64,000 nucleotides of DNA. It comes from JAQVCM01 sp040403095 (GTDB lineage Bacteria; Bacteroidota; Bacteroidia; Flavobacteriales_D; Crocinitomicaceae). Below the pieces are notes generated by a model that was not told where the DNA came from, did no database searches, and was given only the letters and a program-made list of their open reading frames with translations. The position numbers and the translations under genes are program-made. Below, piece after piece: positions 26,043 to 35,542 of this stretch. The stretch is from assembly GCA_040403095.1 (NCBI GenBank), contig JBBALI010000018.1, forward strand, positions 1-64,000, read 5' to 3'. Positions within the stretch are counted from its first letter, which is position 1. Each line of letters starts with the position of its first letter.

Positions 26043-29000
26043 ATGAAACCAAAATTAATCTTCCTTTTTATGACTTTATTGTCATTTAACGCTTTTTGTC
26101 AAAATCCTATATGGATTTTTGCGCCAAAATATTATTCTAATATTAGTGGAACAATTAGTAACCTCCCGTCAGGTCCAAATCCAAGTATTGATTACGCTGG
26201 TCAAGAAGCAAAGTGCTCTAGTAACGCAATAGCAGATGAAGAAGGAAACTTGAGACTCTTTGTTGTTGATGGAAATGTTTACGACGGTTCTGGCTATCTT
26301 CTCGGGAATATGTTTTACGGCGGAAAAGACAATAAAGGCAGGTCAGAGACAGCCATTGTCACTAATCCAAATAATTGTAATGAAGTTTACATTTTCGCTG
26401 CAGGAAGAGATTACTCAAATTCAACTTCACCAGACCAAATGACCTACACAGTAGTTGATTTTTCTCAAACTTCCTCTACTAACCCGACTAGAGTTGGCGA
26501 AGTATATCCTTCTGTGCTGATGCCCTACACGCCAGCTCCACAAGGTAAAGAAGGAAATGTATTTTTTGCTGTATCAAAAAAATTGAGCGATAATTCTCAT
26601 TTTATTTTTGTCTCAACACCTACTGATGTTAGAAAATTTAAACTTGATGCAAATGGAATCACCTACGTTAATTCAATGAGCATGCCTGGCGGCTTTGGTC
26701 AAATGTTTGTCAGAGGGGAAATGGAATTATATGAAAGTTCAAACCCCTCTGCTGATGGTTATAAGTACAGAATTGCAGTCCCTTATGCTCGGGAAGCGTA
26801 TTCATCTCAGTACGGTTCTACAATACAAACATTTCATTCAGTTTATACAGCAAATTTAGATAATTCGGGCAATGTTATTTCTGGAACGGTTAACATTTAT
26901 GACTATTTGCTAACTGCGGAAAGACCTTTTATTAGAGGACTCGAATTTGATAAAACTGGAAAATTCCTTTTCATCGTTCACAATCCGACAGCGTTATACA
27001 CATCAACCATTGATTATGTTAACTATGACGTGGCAGATGATAATTTTCCATTATTACTTGCAGGAGATAGTGATTTTAAAGATTCACAATTAGAATTTGG
27101 AAAAATTAATGGTCAAGAAGGATTATACCTCATTAATAGTACCAAAATTGGTAGGCTTTCTATTCAGTATAACACTAACCCAAATTTAAGTGTAGTTTCC
27201 TTAAATGCTAATTATTTAAATCAAGGTATTCCAGCTTCTTACATGGGAACAGAAAATATTTGGACTGATTATGCTGATTTTAAGTCATATCTATTACCAG
27301 ATCAAATTGATGGACTTGACTATTCTGATTTTAATTTTCAGTACTATGACAAATTATCGTTTTCAGCTGTGACAAATGCAACTTGGACCTCTACAACCAA
27401 TCCTTTAAATAATGGTACTGCAAATTATGCATACATCAAAGACGAATTGAGAATCCCAAAAGGAAAAACAGTAACAATTTCTGGCATGACAATACATTTT
27501 GCCCCAAATGCTAGATTAGTTATTGAAAATGGCGATGGAACTTTACAAGGTGGTAAATTGACCTTGACAAATGGTACAAAGTTGACATCTGATGCTAGAT
27601 GCGGTTCAAATACTTGGTTTGGAACTGAAGTTTGGGGAAATTCTTCTATTGCACAAGGTTCACTTACAAATTCACAACAAGGTAGGTTGATTATTTCTGG
27701 GACGTTAACTAAACCCGTGGTTATTGAGAATGCTATAAATGCTGTCGCTGCAAGAGCTACAAGCCCAATAAATAATGCCAACATTTCTGGTAAATATGGT
27801 GGAGTAATTCAAGCTACAAATGCAATTTTCTTAAATAATCAGAACGATGCGATTGTAACGAATTACATTTCAGGCTCAACAAATAATCTTTCTAAGTTTG
27901 TTAACTGTACATTTAAAACAAATAGCGCCTTTAATATTTTCGGCTTGCCTTTAGGAAACCATATTTATTTGAATGCTATACAAGGAGTTTCAATCACTGG
28001 TTCAGATTTTATCAATGAAGATTTTAATAACTTTAGTATTGATAAGCAAGGAATAGGAATTAATGGAATAAATGCCAATTACTTTGTAGACAAAAGATGC
28101 AGTTTAGCACAGATTCCTTGCACTCCTGATGATCCAAATACTTTTACGAATCTTACATACGGAATATATAATCTTTCATTTTCTAGCACTGCAACATTTA
28201 GAAGTGATGGAAATCTATATAATAACAATGCTATTGGTATTTTCGTTTATGGAACAACAGCTCCTACAATTGTGAGAAACACCTTTAAAATAAGAGAAAT
28301 TTTGAGCTCAAATCCAATTATTAATCAAACTTCTGGCTTATACATGCTGGGAAGCACGGGCTATAAAATTGAGGAAAATTCTTTTGAAGAATTAGATAAT
28401 CCTTTGATTATAAATTTCAACGGAAATTCTTTTGGAATTGTAGTGCGAAATTCAGGAACGGCTGATAATTTTATTTATCGAAACACATTTAAAAACTTAA
28501 AAATTGGCGGTCAATCTGAATCAACTAACGGTTCTGTTCAAGTTGGAGGAAATGGAACAGGTTTAATTTGGAGATGTAATCGATTCAACGAATCAATCTA
28601 CAGCTACGATCTTTCAGTGATGGAAGGAACAATTAACTATCATCAGGGTTTCGTGATACCAACAACAGAAAGTTTGGCAAGATTAGCAGCTGCAAATAAT
28701 AAGTTTTCATTAAATAATGAACCAGCAGCTTTTACCCATGATTTTTTCGTTTCTCAAAACTCTACAATTAACAACATTAATTACGTTCATTATTTAAATG
28801 ATGCCTTTTATGATTTAGATTCTTATACTACAAATAGAATTGCAATATCGAACGCCCAATTTAACGGCACAAACCTTACTTACAATTCAGAAGAAGGCTG
28901 TCCATCAAATTTTACATCGGGTCAAGTATATTTAAAAATAAATCAACCTGAATCAGAAAACTTAACTACTCAAAGCACCTTAATTTTGGATGATCTATTT

Positions 29001-29744
29001 ATACAACTTGAGAAAGAGCAATATGACCAAAATATCAAAAACTTAGAAATTCAGTCTAAATTGCAAGAAATCCTTTTAGATACATTGCTTGAAAACAAAA
29101 ATGCAACCTTAGAAGAATTTTTATCACAATATGATGATGAGGCTAGTTTGAAAATGCTTGCTGAGTTGCAAATCGGTGAAAAAGATGTTGAATCAGTTGT
29201 AAACTCACTTCAAAACGAAAAAGTTAAATTCAGTCAGGATTTTATCGATTTATTGAAAATCAAAGCTGAATTGCTAAAATCTGAAGATTATTTCTCATTC
29301 ATGAATGAAAAGGAAAATCAAGAGTTCTACGTAAAAAGATTGAGTGAAATAGCAGAAAACAAAGAAGATGTTTTAACTGCGCACCAAGCAAGTATAATAT
29401 TATCGTTTTCTAAACCTTTAGATTTAACATATCACTTTTTAGAAGTTGAAGAAGGTGGCGAAAAATCGATGAAAATTCCAACTTCAAATACAGAATCTAA
29501 AAGCAATTTAATTGTTTATCCAAATCCTGTGAAAAACAAACTTGCAATTAATTTGGCTTTGGCAGAAAATGAACACGTTTCAGCAACTATTTTCTCAGTT
29601 CTTGGAAATACTATGGGAACATGGGAATTGAGCAATGAAAACAACGGGATTGATGTAAATCATTTTCAAGGTGGTGTTTATTTGATTCACGTAAACAATG
29701 CACAAGGAGAAAACATTCAAACGTTGCGTTTTGTGAAGCAATAG
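26043..29744 (+). CDS. Giant type IX-secreted protein with beta-helix-like region
   Basis: 1233 residues. Signal peptide 1-19 (LLSFNAFCQ). Residues ~25-420 look like a beta-propeller-like N-terminal part that contains short repeats such as VRKFKLDANG and GKFLFIVHNP. Residues ~460-930 repeat short strands with N/G turns (KGKTVTISGMTIHFAPNARLVIENGDG, then NAIGIFVYGTTAPTIVRNTF), as in right-handed parallel beta-helices. Residues ~975-1130 are helical and acidic. The last ~75 residues are a type A sorting domain (LIVYPNPVKNKLAINLA to VKQ). Likely a surface or released adhesin or polysaccharide-binding protein; function unknown. Divergent from the CHU_C protein at 24-26 kb. Confidence 0.82.
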   Translation: MKPKLIFLFMTLLSFNAFCQNPIWIFAPKYYSNISGTISNLPSGPNPSIDYAGQEAKCSSNAIADEEGNLRLFVVDGNVYDGSGYLLGNMFYGGKDNKGRSETAIVTNPNNCNEVYIFAAGRDYSNSTSPDQMTYTVVDFSQTSSTNPTRVGEVYPSVLMPYTPAPQGKEGNVFFAVSKKLSDNSHFIFVSTPTDVRKFKLDANGITYVNSMSMPGGFGQMFVRGEMELYESSNPSADGYKYRIAVPYAREAYSSQYGSTIQTFHSVYTANLDNSGNVISGTVNIYDYLLTAERPFIRGLEFDKTGKFLFIVHNPTALYTSTIDYVNYDVADDNFPLLLAGDSDFKDSQLEFGKINGQEGLYLINSTKIGRLSIQYNTNPNLSVVSLNANYLNQGIPASYMGTENIWTDYADFKSYLLPDQIDGLDYSDFNFQYYDKLSFSAVTNATWTSTTNPLNNGTANYAYIKDELRIPKGKTVTISGMTIHFAPNARLVIENGDGTLQGGKLTLTNGTKLTSDARCGSNTWFGTEVWGNSSIAQGSLTNSQQGRLIISGTLTKPVVIENAINAVAARATSPINNANISGKYGGVIQATNAIFLNNQNDAIVTNYISGSTNNLSKFVNCTFKTNSAFNIFGLPLGNHIYLNAIQGVSITGSDFINEDFNNFSIDKQGIGINGINANYFVDKRCSLAQIPCTPDDPNTFTNLTYGIYNLSFSSTATFRSDGNLYNNNAIGIFVYGTTAPTIVRNTFKIREILSSNPIINQTSGLYMLGSTGYKIEENSFEELDNPLIINFNGNSFGIVVRNSGTADNFIYRNTFKNLKIGGQSESTNGSVQVGGNGTGLIWRCNRFNESIYSYDLSVMEGTINYHQGFVIPTTESLARLAAANNKFSLNNEPAAFTHDFFVSQNSTINNINYVHYLNDAFYDLDSYTTNRIAISNAQFNGTNLTYNSEEGCPSNFTSGQVYLKINQPESENLTTQSTLILDDLFIQLEKEQYDQNIKNLEIQSKLQEILLDTLLENKNATLEEFLSQYDDEASLKMLAELQIGEKDVESVVNSLQNEKVKFSQDFIDLLKIKAELLKSEDYFSFMNEKENQEFYVKRLSEIAENKEDVLTAHQASIILSFSKPLDLTYHFLEVEEGGEKSMKIPTSNTESKSNLIVYPNPVKNKLAINLALAENEHVSATIFSVLGNTMGTWELSNENNGIDVNHFQGGVYLIHVNNAQGENIQTLRFVKQ

Positions 29745-29779
29745 ATTCAATTTAAACACTATTTAAATCGCGTTTAATC

Positions 29780-29815
29780 AAAGCGACTTTCAGTAAAATG
29801 AAAGTCGCTTTTTTG
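29780..29815 (+). terminator. Rho-independent terminator
   Basis: AAAGCGACTTTCA (29780-29792) pairs exactly with TGAAAGTCGCTTT (29799-29811) around a 6-base loop and runs into T6. It ends the large type IX-secreted protein gene. Confidence 0.92.
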
Positions 29816-29850
29816 CGCCTTTACTTTTTCTCGTACCTTTATCCCAATTC

Positions 29851-30870
29851 ATGGCGACTTTCAAAGACAATTTTCAAATTTTGCGTCACCTTACGTTTGC
29901 ACGTTTGGCGAATTTGGTATTGTTGCGTTTTTCTTACCGCATTTCGCGGATTTTGAAGCGCAGCATCGTTTGGGGAAAGCCGTTTACAGTGAGCATTGAA
30001 CCAACGACTGCTTGCAATTTGGGCTGTTCTGAATGTCCGAGTGGGTTGAAAAATTTCACTCGTCCTACTGGGAAATTAGACTTGGAACTCAACCGACAAT
30101 TGATTCAACAATTGGGAAAACAGCTTTTTTACATCAATTACTATTTCCAAGGCGAACCATTTTTGCATCCGCAGTTTTTAGACTTGATCAAAGATGCGAA
30201 AAAGCAACACATTTATACGGCTACTTCTACCAACGCTCATTTTATCACACCGCAAAAAGCAACGGAGATTGTAGCTTCTGGTTTGGATCGATTGATTATT
30301 TCCATTGATGGTTTGACGCAAAAAACATATGAAAGTTACCGAGTTCATGGCACGTTGAGCAAAGTGATTGAAGGTGCCAAATTATTGGTCGAAGCCAAAA
30401 AAGCAGCCAATTCAGCAACTCCACATTTGATTTTTCAATTTTTGGTCGTGAAACCGAATGAACACGAAATTGATGGCGTTTTTGATTTGGCGAAAACGTT
30501 GGAAATTGATGAAGTGCGACTGAAATCTGCACAAGTGTATGATTACCAAAAGGGCCATGAATTGATTCCTGAAAATGAAAAATATGCGCGTTACAAACGC
30601 CAAAAAGACGGAACGTATCGCTTGAAATACAAAACTGGAAATCATTGTTGGCGCATGTGGTCATCCTGCGTATTGACTTGGGACGCGCAAGTAGTGCCTT
30701 GCTGTTTCGACAAAGACGCCAAACATGTATTGGGCTCAGCAGTGACTGAAAATTTTGACAAACTTTGGAAATCCAAAAAATACAACGATTTCAGATTGGC
30801 AGTATTGACGAAAAGAAATCAAATCGACATTTGTCAGAATTGCTCTGAGGGAACCAAAGTTTGGGTTTAA
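29851..30870 (+). CDS. Radical SAM/SPASM domain enzyme
   Basis: 339 residues. The radical SAM iron-sulfur motif is CNLGCSEC with Cys at 55, 59 and 62. The SPASM domain follows with cysteines in CWRMWSSC, VPCCFD and the final DICQNC, holding auxiliary clusters. SPASM enzymes modify peptides, proteins or small molecules by radical chemistry. Here no precursor peptide or partner gene is visible, and the substrate cannot be told. The N-terminal extension (residues 1-45, rich in Arg and Leu) may associate with the membrane. It ends in a TTAA shared with the stop codon of the permease on the other strand (4-base overlap). A weak -7-like box TACCTTTA lies 9 bases before the ATG. Confidence 0.9.
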   Translation: MATFKDNFQILRHLTFARLANLVLLRFSYRISRILKRSIVWGKPFTVSIEPTTACNLGCSECPSGLKNFTRPTGKLDLELNRQLIQQLGKQLFYINYYFQGEPFLHPQFLDLIKDAKKQHIYTATSTNAHFITPQKATEIVASGLDRLIISIDGLTQKTYESYRVHGTLSKVIEGAKLLVEAKKAANSATPHLIFQFLVVKPNEHEIDGVFDLAKTLEIDEVRLKSAQVYDYQKGHELIPENEKYARYKRQKDGTYRLKYKTGNHCWRMWSSCVLTWDAQVVPCCFDKDAKHVLGSAVTENFDKLWKSKKYNDFRLAVLTKRNQIDICQNCSEGTKVWV

Positions 30871-32027
30871 GCCGGTTTATCTCCTTTGGAAGTTGGCTTG
30901 TTGAAATTGTCAGTAAAGAAGAAAATCTTGTTCAACAATTGCATCATGGCGTTTTTATCATTTTCCTCCGTCTCTTCAATTTCTTCAATCGTTTTGGTTT
31001 TGTAATTGTCGTGATACAATTTGATCATCAGTAGAAAATAAGAAATCAGCAAAGGACCAAAAACCAAACCAGTTAAACCGAAAAATTTGAGTCCGAAAAT
31101 GACGCCCAACACGGTAGTTACTGGATGTACATCTCCGATTTTTTTCGAAACGTACATGCGCACCAAATTATCTAAATTAGTTAAAACCAAAAGACAGAAA
31201 ACAATGACAAAAACGCCTTGCCAATTGTGGTTGATTGCAAACAAATAAATCGCCACCGGAATCCAAATTACTGCTGTTCCTACCAAAGGAATAATAGACG
31301 CAAATCCCGTCAAAATCGCATAAATTCCAGCGTCAGGAATTCCTGCAATCAGAAAAGCGATGTATGCCGATATTCCTTGAGCGGTTGCAACTGCTGGCAC
31401 ACCAATCGCATTTCCAAAGGTTTGATCAACCAACTCTTTGCTAAACAAATTGATTTTATCATCTTCAAAAGGCAAATAATGCATCAATTTTATTTCTAGC
31501 TTTTTCACATTGACTAGCAAGAAATACAGTAAAAAATACATCATCAATAAACTCGCTGCGATGCTGAGCGAAGAACTCAAAAAATCGCCTGCATTTTGAG
31601 AAACGAATTTGGTAATATTGGAAACCACATTTTGTGCTGAAACATGGATGTGAAACTGTTCTAATTTCTGAGAAAAAACGTTGACATAATCTTTAATTAA
31701 ATCTGTGTTGGAGGTTAATTTTGATACCTTTCCCAAAATCATTGTAATCAGCACTCCAACTGGTAAAACAACAATTAGAAAAGAAATAATAATGATTATA
31801 ATGGCTGCAAAAGGCTTTTTAAATTTCTTTTGAAAAACCAAATAAGCCATGAATTTTCTGAAGAGAATATAGAAAATAATCGCACCAAGAAAAGAACTTA
31901 AAAATTCAGATAAGCCGAAAAGCAAAAAGGCAGCTGTAGCAAAAATCAAAAATCCTGCGAGGTATTTATTTACAAATTCACTTGCTTGCATGTTAAAATC
32001 TTTAAATTTAGGTTGATTGTGTGTCAT
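30867..32027 (-). CDS. AI-2E family permease
   Basis: 386 residues, inner-membrane protein of the AI-2E/PerM/YdiK family with eight predicted membrane segments. The start is taken at ATG 32027 (MTHNQPKFKDF); the longer TTG frame to 32036 overlaps the promoter. Hydrophobic pairs near residues 15-65, a soluble loop (~95-145), then LLMMYFLLYFLLVN, GISAYIAFLIAGIPDAGIYAILTGFASIIPLVGTAVIWIPV (in parts) and GLTGLVFGPLLISYFLLM. The P-D-A...P-x-x-G-T region is the family hallmark. Members export or exchange small molecules; AI-2 transport itself is proven only for some. Confidence 0.88.
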   Translation of the reverse strand: MTHNQPKFKDFNMQASEFVNKYLAGFLIFATAAFLLFGLSEFLSSFLGAIIFYILFRKFMAYLVFQKKFKKPFAAIIIIIISFLIVVLPVGVLITMILGKVSKLTSNTDLIKDYVNVFSQKLEQFHIHVSAQNVVSNITKFVSQNAGDFLSSSLSIAASLLMMYFLLYFLLVNVKKLEIKLMHYLPFEDDKINLFSKELVDQTFGNAIGVPAVATAQGISAYIAFLIAGIPDAGIYAILTGFASIIPLVGTAVIWIPVAIYLFAINHNWQGVFVIVFCLLVLTNLDNLVRMYVSKKIGDVHPVTTVLGVIFGLKFFGLTGLVFGPLLISYFLLMIKLYHDNYKTKTIEEIEETEENDKNAMMQLLNKIFFFTDNFNKPTSKGDKPA

Positions 32028-32033
32028 TTTTAC

Positions 32034-32041
32034 CAAAGATA
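32034..32041 (-). promoter_or_regulatory. -7 promoter box of the AI-2E permease gene
   Basis: TATCTTTG on the minus strand, preceded after 18 bases by TTG and followed by 6 bases to the ATG at 32027. Likely leaderless. Confidence 0.55.
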
Positions 32042-32080
32042 CAACAATTGCTTTGAGTTCAATTACATAATTCTCGCATA

Positions 32081-32105
32081 AAAAAAGGCCAACCTAAGTT
32101 GACCT
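32081..32105 (-). terminator. Rho-independent terminator
   Basis: AGGCCAAC and GTTGACCT form an 8-bp stem with one G-T pair, loop CTAA. On the minus strand it is followed by T7. It lies 27 bases after the stop of the 361-residue secreted protein gene. Confidence 0.82.
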
Positions 32106-32131
32106 AATTCCTTTAAGAAAAAGCTTTAAAA

Positions 32132-33217
32132 CTATTTCACGAAATTCTTTACCGAAACGCCAGTATTTGAATTGAGTTGAATCATGTATGAACCGCTTTT
32201 CAAACTGGAAACATCAACCATCTGTTGCGCGCCATTGGCTAACTTCCCGTCTAAAATCAATTTTCCATCAGTGGAAAAAATACGGTATTCCTCAAATTTT
32301 GTTGAAGATTGAATCACCATCCAATCTTGCACTGGGTTTGGGTAAATTGAAACAGAAATCGATTCTACTTCACTGATTCCAACCGTGTAATTGTTTTTGT
32401 ATTGAACAGAAGTTACAGTTTCTGTACCTTGTACAACATTTGTTTTTACTAGTAAAATCGGTTCCTTTTCTTCAACAGCCCTCCATTCGTATTCATGGCT
32501 TTCTGGAACAGGAATTGGGACCCAAAAAGCGAAACCGTTGAAGGAAACATAAAATGAATCTGACTCAGTAATTCTATGGTGAATTCTCAATGCATTGTAG
32601 GAACCAAGCGGCGTTGTAACTTGTCCCCAACCATCTACATCTGTTTGTCGTGTTCTGTGTTGAATCCAAATTCCATCATAAATCGGGTTTAAATCCAATT
32701 TGGTATATCCTCTTGAAAAGTGGGAATTTCCATAATCAAGTGGGAATTTGTATTTTGTTTCAATCGTATCCGATTTGGCAGGAATTTCTTGACCATTCAC
32801 AGACAATTTTAAGCCAACCATGGTCAAAGAATCCGTTCTCAATTTATAAAACTGGCTGATATCAGAAATCGTAATTGGTAATTGTGCTGGTAAATTATTC
32901 AACGGCAAACCATTTGTCGCGACATAATAAGAAGCCCTGTAATTTTGTGGAACCGTGCTACCGAAAACAAATTGAATATATAATCCTGCAGATGTCACTG
33001 GTTGATATTCGTTTAAAGTTTGTCCATTAAACTGTAAATTTGAAAAATCCCAAGTGTAATCGTTACCAGTTGTGATAAAATCCATCGTATTGTCAATCAC
33101 AGCATCAGAAACGCGCAAAGTATCATCTGTTTGCGGAACGTGAGTTGAATTTATAGTAATCTGAGAGTATCCTAGGAATGAAACGCCAATCATGGAGAGT
33201 AGTAGACATTTTTTCAT
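32132..33217 (-). CDS. Secreted protein with type A type IX sorting domain
   Basis: 361 residues, exported by Sec (signal peptide 1-18, MKKCLLLSMIGVSFLGYS) then through type IX secretion. The middle has no named domain; it reads as a beta-sandwich (TTGNDYTWDFSNLQFNGQT; IWIQHRTRQTDVDGWGQVTTPLG), resembling the unnamed module common in Flavobacteriales secreted proteins. The C-terminal ~75 residues are the sorting domain (VSIYPNPVQDWMVIQ to VKNFVK). A promoter box lies at 33240-33247, so it is transcribed separately from the sigma-factor operon upstream. Function unknown. Confidence 0.8.
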   Translation of the reverse strand: MKKCLLLSMIGVSFLGYSQITINSTHVPQTDDTLRVSDAVIDNTMDFITTGNDYTWDFSNLQFNGQTLNEYQPVTSAGLYIQFVFGSTVPQNYRASYYVATNGLPLNNLPAQLPITISDISQFYKLRTDSLTMVGLKLSVNGQEIPAKSDTIETKYKFPLDYGNSHFSRGYTKLDLNPIYDGIWIQHRTRQTDVDGWGQVTTPLGSYNALRIHHRITESDSFYVSFNGFAFWVPIPVPESHEYEWRAVEEKEPILLVKTNVVQGTETVTSVQYKNNYTVGISEVESISVSIYPNPVQDWMVIQSSTKFEEYRIFSTDGKLILDGKLANGAQQMVDVSSLKSGSYMIQLNSNTGVSVKNFVK

Positions 33218-33239
33218 ATTTTCGATTTATAGTTTTATA

Positions 33240-33247
33240 CAAATATA
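33240..33247 (-). promoter_or_regulatory. -7 promoter box of the secreted protein gene
   Basis: TATATTTG on the minus strand, 22 bases before the ATG at 33217. Confidence 0.5.
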
Positions 33248-33279
33248 TACAATTGATTCAGAAGAGAATCATTTAACTT

Positions 33280-34362
33280 TTAGTTCAATGAAATTCCAAA
33301 TGCAACATCGAGGTCAAGGGGAACAACAGTTGGCGAAATATTACTTTTAACATTTACATGAATGTGTCCTTTCAAAATGTAAACCGCTTTTCCCTGGGGA
33401 TTTAGCCCATAATATTTCACATCGTATACAACGATTTGATTGGATGGATTGGGAGTTAAATGTGAAGAATAAACGACGTTATTTTTAACTACCTTCACTT
33501 TGGACTTAAAGTCCCATTCCGAAGGAAAAAGTAAGCCAGATTGATAAAAATCATTAATGTTTTTTCCTGTTAGATCACCATCAACAATCACACTTCTCAG
33601 ACTTCGAACTCCATTGGTGAAAAGCACCTCCGCTTGAATCAAATGTGTTTCATCTTCAAGGTATTTATCTAGTTGCATCATGTTACTCACAGGAACTCCA
33701 TCTTGAAACCATTTTACTGATTGCACAACACCAATTTGTGGATCAATCCATGCCATCAAATTGTTGTTTTGATCCAACACAAATTCCAATTCAAATGCGG
33801 CATTTGGCTTGAATCCAACAATTACTTCATTACACAAGGTTTGTACTTCATTATCATCAAAAGTTACATGCGCACAAACTTGATATTTTCCTGGATCACG
33901 AATTTCGAGATTGTCTAAAACTGTTTGCATCACGCCATTTACTTCCCACTCCACTTTGATGATGGATTCACTGTTAGGTAAAGAATCTTTTTTAATCGAA
34001 AACAATGGAGGTTGAGGCGCTAAATAAGCAAAAGAAATGGCTGATTGATTTGAAAATTCTGGCACATGAGGATTTTGAAAATCAACATCGCCACCAAAAA
34101 CACCAATTTCCACCCTAAAATCCTCATTTCCTAAATTCCCTTTAAAAAAATCGACTCCATTCCACAAAGCGCTTTCTGTGGTCATTACAACGTTATTATC
34201 ACCTGCTCGCAGATCAATTTCTTCGCTTCCAAAAGTTCCAATTGCAGTAAAAACAGGTGTTGAAGACCCTGGAGGCGGAATGATTTCATTCTTCTTGCAA
34301 GCGTTCAAAATGAACACCAAAGTGATCAAAGAAAAGCTGAATATTTTTCTAGTTTTAAACAT
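33280..34362 (-). CDS. Lipoprotein of unknown function
   Basis: 360 residues with a lipoprotein signal: hydrophobic stretch then LNAC with Cys22 and KKNE after it, so it should be lipidated. The rest is beta-rich with segments such as TAIGTFGSEEIDLRAGDNNVVMTT and KYQVCAHVTFDDNEVQTLCNEV, the latter like a PKD or Ig module. It follows the anti-sigma/barrel gene by one base and belongs to the sigma-factor operon. It may be a partner of the barrel protein at the outer membrane (inference). Confidence 0.72.
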   Translation of the reverse strand: MFKTRKIFSFSLITLVFILNACKKNEIIPPPGSSTPVFTAIGTFGSEEIDLRAGDNNVVMTTESALWNGVDFFKGNLGNEDFRVEIGVFGGDVDFQNPHVPEFSNQSAISFAYLAPQPPLFSIKKDSLPNSESIIKVEWEVNGVMQTVLDNLEIRDPGKYQVCAHVTFDDNEVQTLCNEVIVGFKPNAAFELEFVLDQNNNLMAWIDPQIGVVQSVKWFQDGVPVSNMMQLDKYLEDETHLIQAEVLFTNGVRSLRSVIVDGDLTGKNINDFYQSGLLFPSEWDFKSKVKVVKNNVVYSSHLTPNPSNQIVVYDVKYYGLNPQGKAVYILKGHIHVNVKSNISPTVVPLDLDVAFGISLN

Positions 34363-34363
34363 T

Positions 34364-35542
34364 TTAAAATTTTGTTATCGTTTTTCGAATAGTAATTTGA
34401 CCACTAAACGGATTGTTTCTTATAATTCCAATAAATTGAGAATCGTCCACTTGCTGCATCAATTGCGTACTTAGTTGCATTCCCACATTCCAACCTCTTG
34501 CTAGCTCTAATTGATAACCTAAACTTGGTTTCAAGCCAAAATGATTTAGACCGACTTTTTGTCCGATATACACTTCATCTTGACTCAATTCTCCATCTTC
34601 AAGTTGTGAAAACCTCATCAATGAACTGGCTATAAAAGTTGGTGCAATGCCTACAGAAAAGGTTTGTTTGTTTTTCCTAAAGTCAATGCTTAAAGGTAAT
34701 TCCAACGTATAAATTTGTTTATATCTGAAATTTTGTTCATAATTGGTAGATCCGAAATTATAGACTTTGGATTTGCGATTGATTTCTAAATTATTTGAAA
34801 ACGTTGTATTCAAATTCAAACCTGCTGAGAATCCAAATCCTTCTGGGCTGTATTGATAACCAGCACCAATATTGATTGTCGGCATCCAATTGCTTTCACT
34901 TGTTTGCATAAACGACTCTGCCAAACCAGCACCAATTTGCACGTACAAAACGTTTGATTTGCGCTTCAAAATCAAGTTTTTAAAGTTTGATGTCACCAAA
35001 GAAATTGGCTGATTTGGAAATGTCAACAATTTCAGCTTTTCAATTGAGAATGTGGGTTGATCTTCAAATTGCACGGGCAATTCAATTTGATTTTCAATAG
35101 ATTGGACATTCTCACCTCCTGGATTAGAAAACTCATTTGATGTAAATAAAGATTCAGAATTTGCCAATAGTTTTTTGTTAATTTGCCTCAATCGGCTGAC
35201 ATTTTTTGTTGTCTTTTCAGCTTTCAGAACAATATCAACAGACTTCACTTGCATTTTTTGAATGGCTGAAACTGAATTTGTTTGTGTAATATTTTTTATT
35301 TGATTGTTTACAGTTTCATTGGAAGCATTTCCTGATTTTGCAGTAGACTCAGGAAAAAAGAAAGTTGAAATCAACGCCAAACAGACGATCGTTCCACCAA
35401 AAATCCAACCCAATCCTTTTTTCTTTTTTGTTTGAGGCAGCATTGCTTCCATTTCAGTCCAATAAGACTCCTGAAAAGGAACATTCAACTGATTTGCTGA
35501 ATCTCTAAACAATTGATCTATATCTTCTTCCGTCCAGTTCAT
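34364..35542 (-). CDS. Anti-sigma-like protein fused to an outer-membrane beta-barrel
   Basis: 392 residues. Residues 1-45 (MNWTEEDIDQLFRDSANQLN, ESYWTEMEAMLPQ) look like the cytoplasmic sigma-binding start of Bacteroidota anti-sigma proteins. Residues ~46-63 (LGWIFGGTIVCLALISTFFF) are a membrane segment. A linker (~65-190) is followed by beta-strand repeats (~190-392: VLYVQIGAGLAESF, GAGYQYSPEGFGFSAGLNL, SLGYQLELARGWNVGMQLST) like a porin-type barrel. It overlaps the sigma gene by 4 bases (ATGA). A single chain spanning inner membrane to outer-membrane barrel is unusual, but such fused anti-sigma/outer-membrane proteins occur in this group. Confidence 0.75.
   Translation of the reverse strand: MNWTEEDIDQLFRDSANQLNVPFQESYWTEMEAMLPQTKKKKGLGWIFGGTIVCLALISTFFFPESTAKSGNASNETVNNQIKNITQTNSVSAIQKMQVKSVDIVLKAEKTTKNVSRLRQINKKLLANSESLFTSNEFSNPGGENVQSIENQIELPVQFEDQPTFSIEKLKLLTFPNQPISLVTSNFKNLILKRKSNVLYVQIGAGLAESFMQTSESNWMPTINIGAGYQYSPEGFGFSAGLNLNTTFSNNLEINRKSKVYNFGSTNYEQNFRYKQIYTLELPLSIDFRKNKQTFSVGIAPTFIASSLMRFSQLEDGELSQDEVYIGQKVGLNHFGLKPSLGYQLELARGWNVGMQLSTQLMQQVDDSQFIGIIRNNPFSGQITIRKTITKF

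Noticed and set aside
27425..27784. 119-residue frame antisense to the 1233-residue protein
   Set aside because: No start signal, no domain, and the plus-strand gene is continuous.
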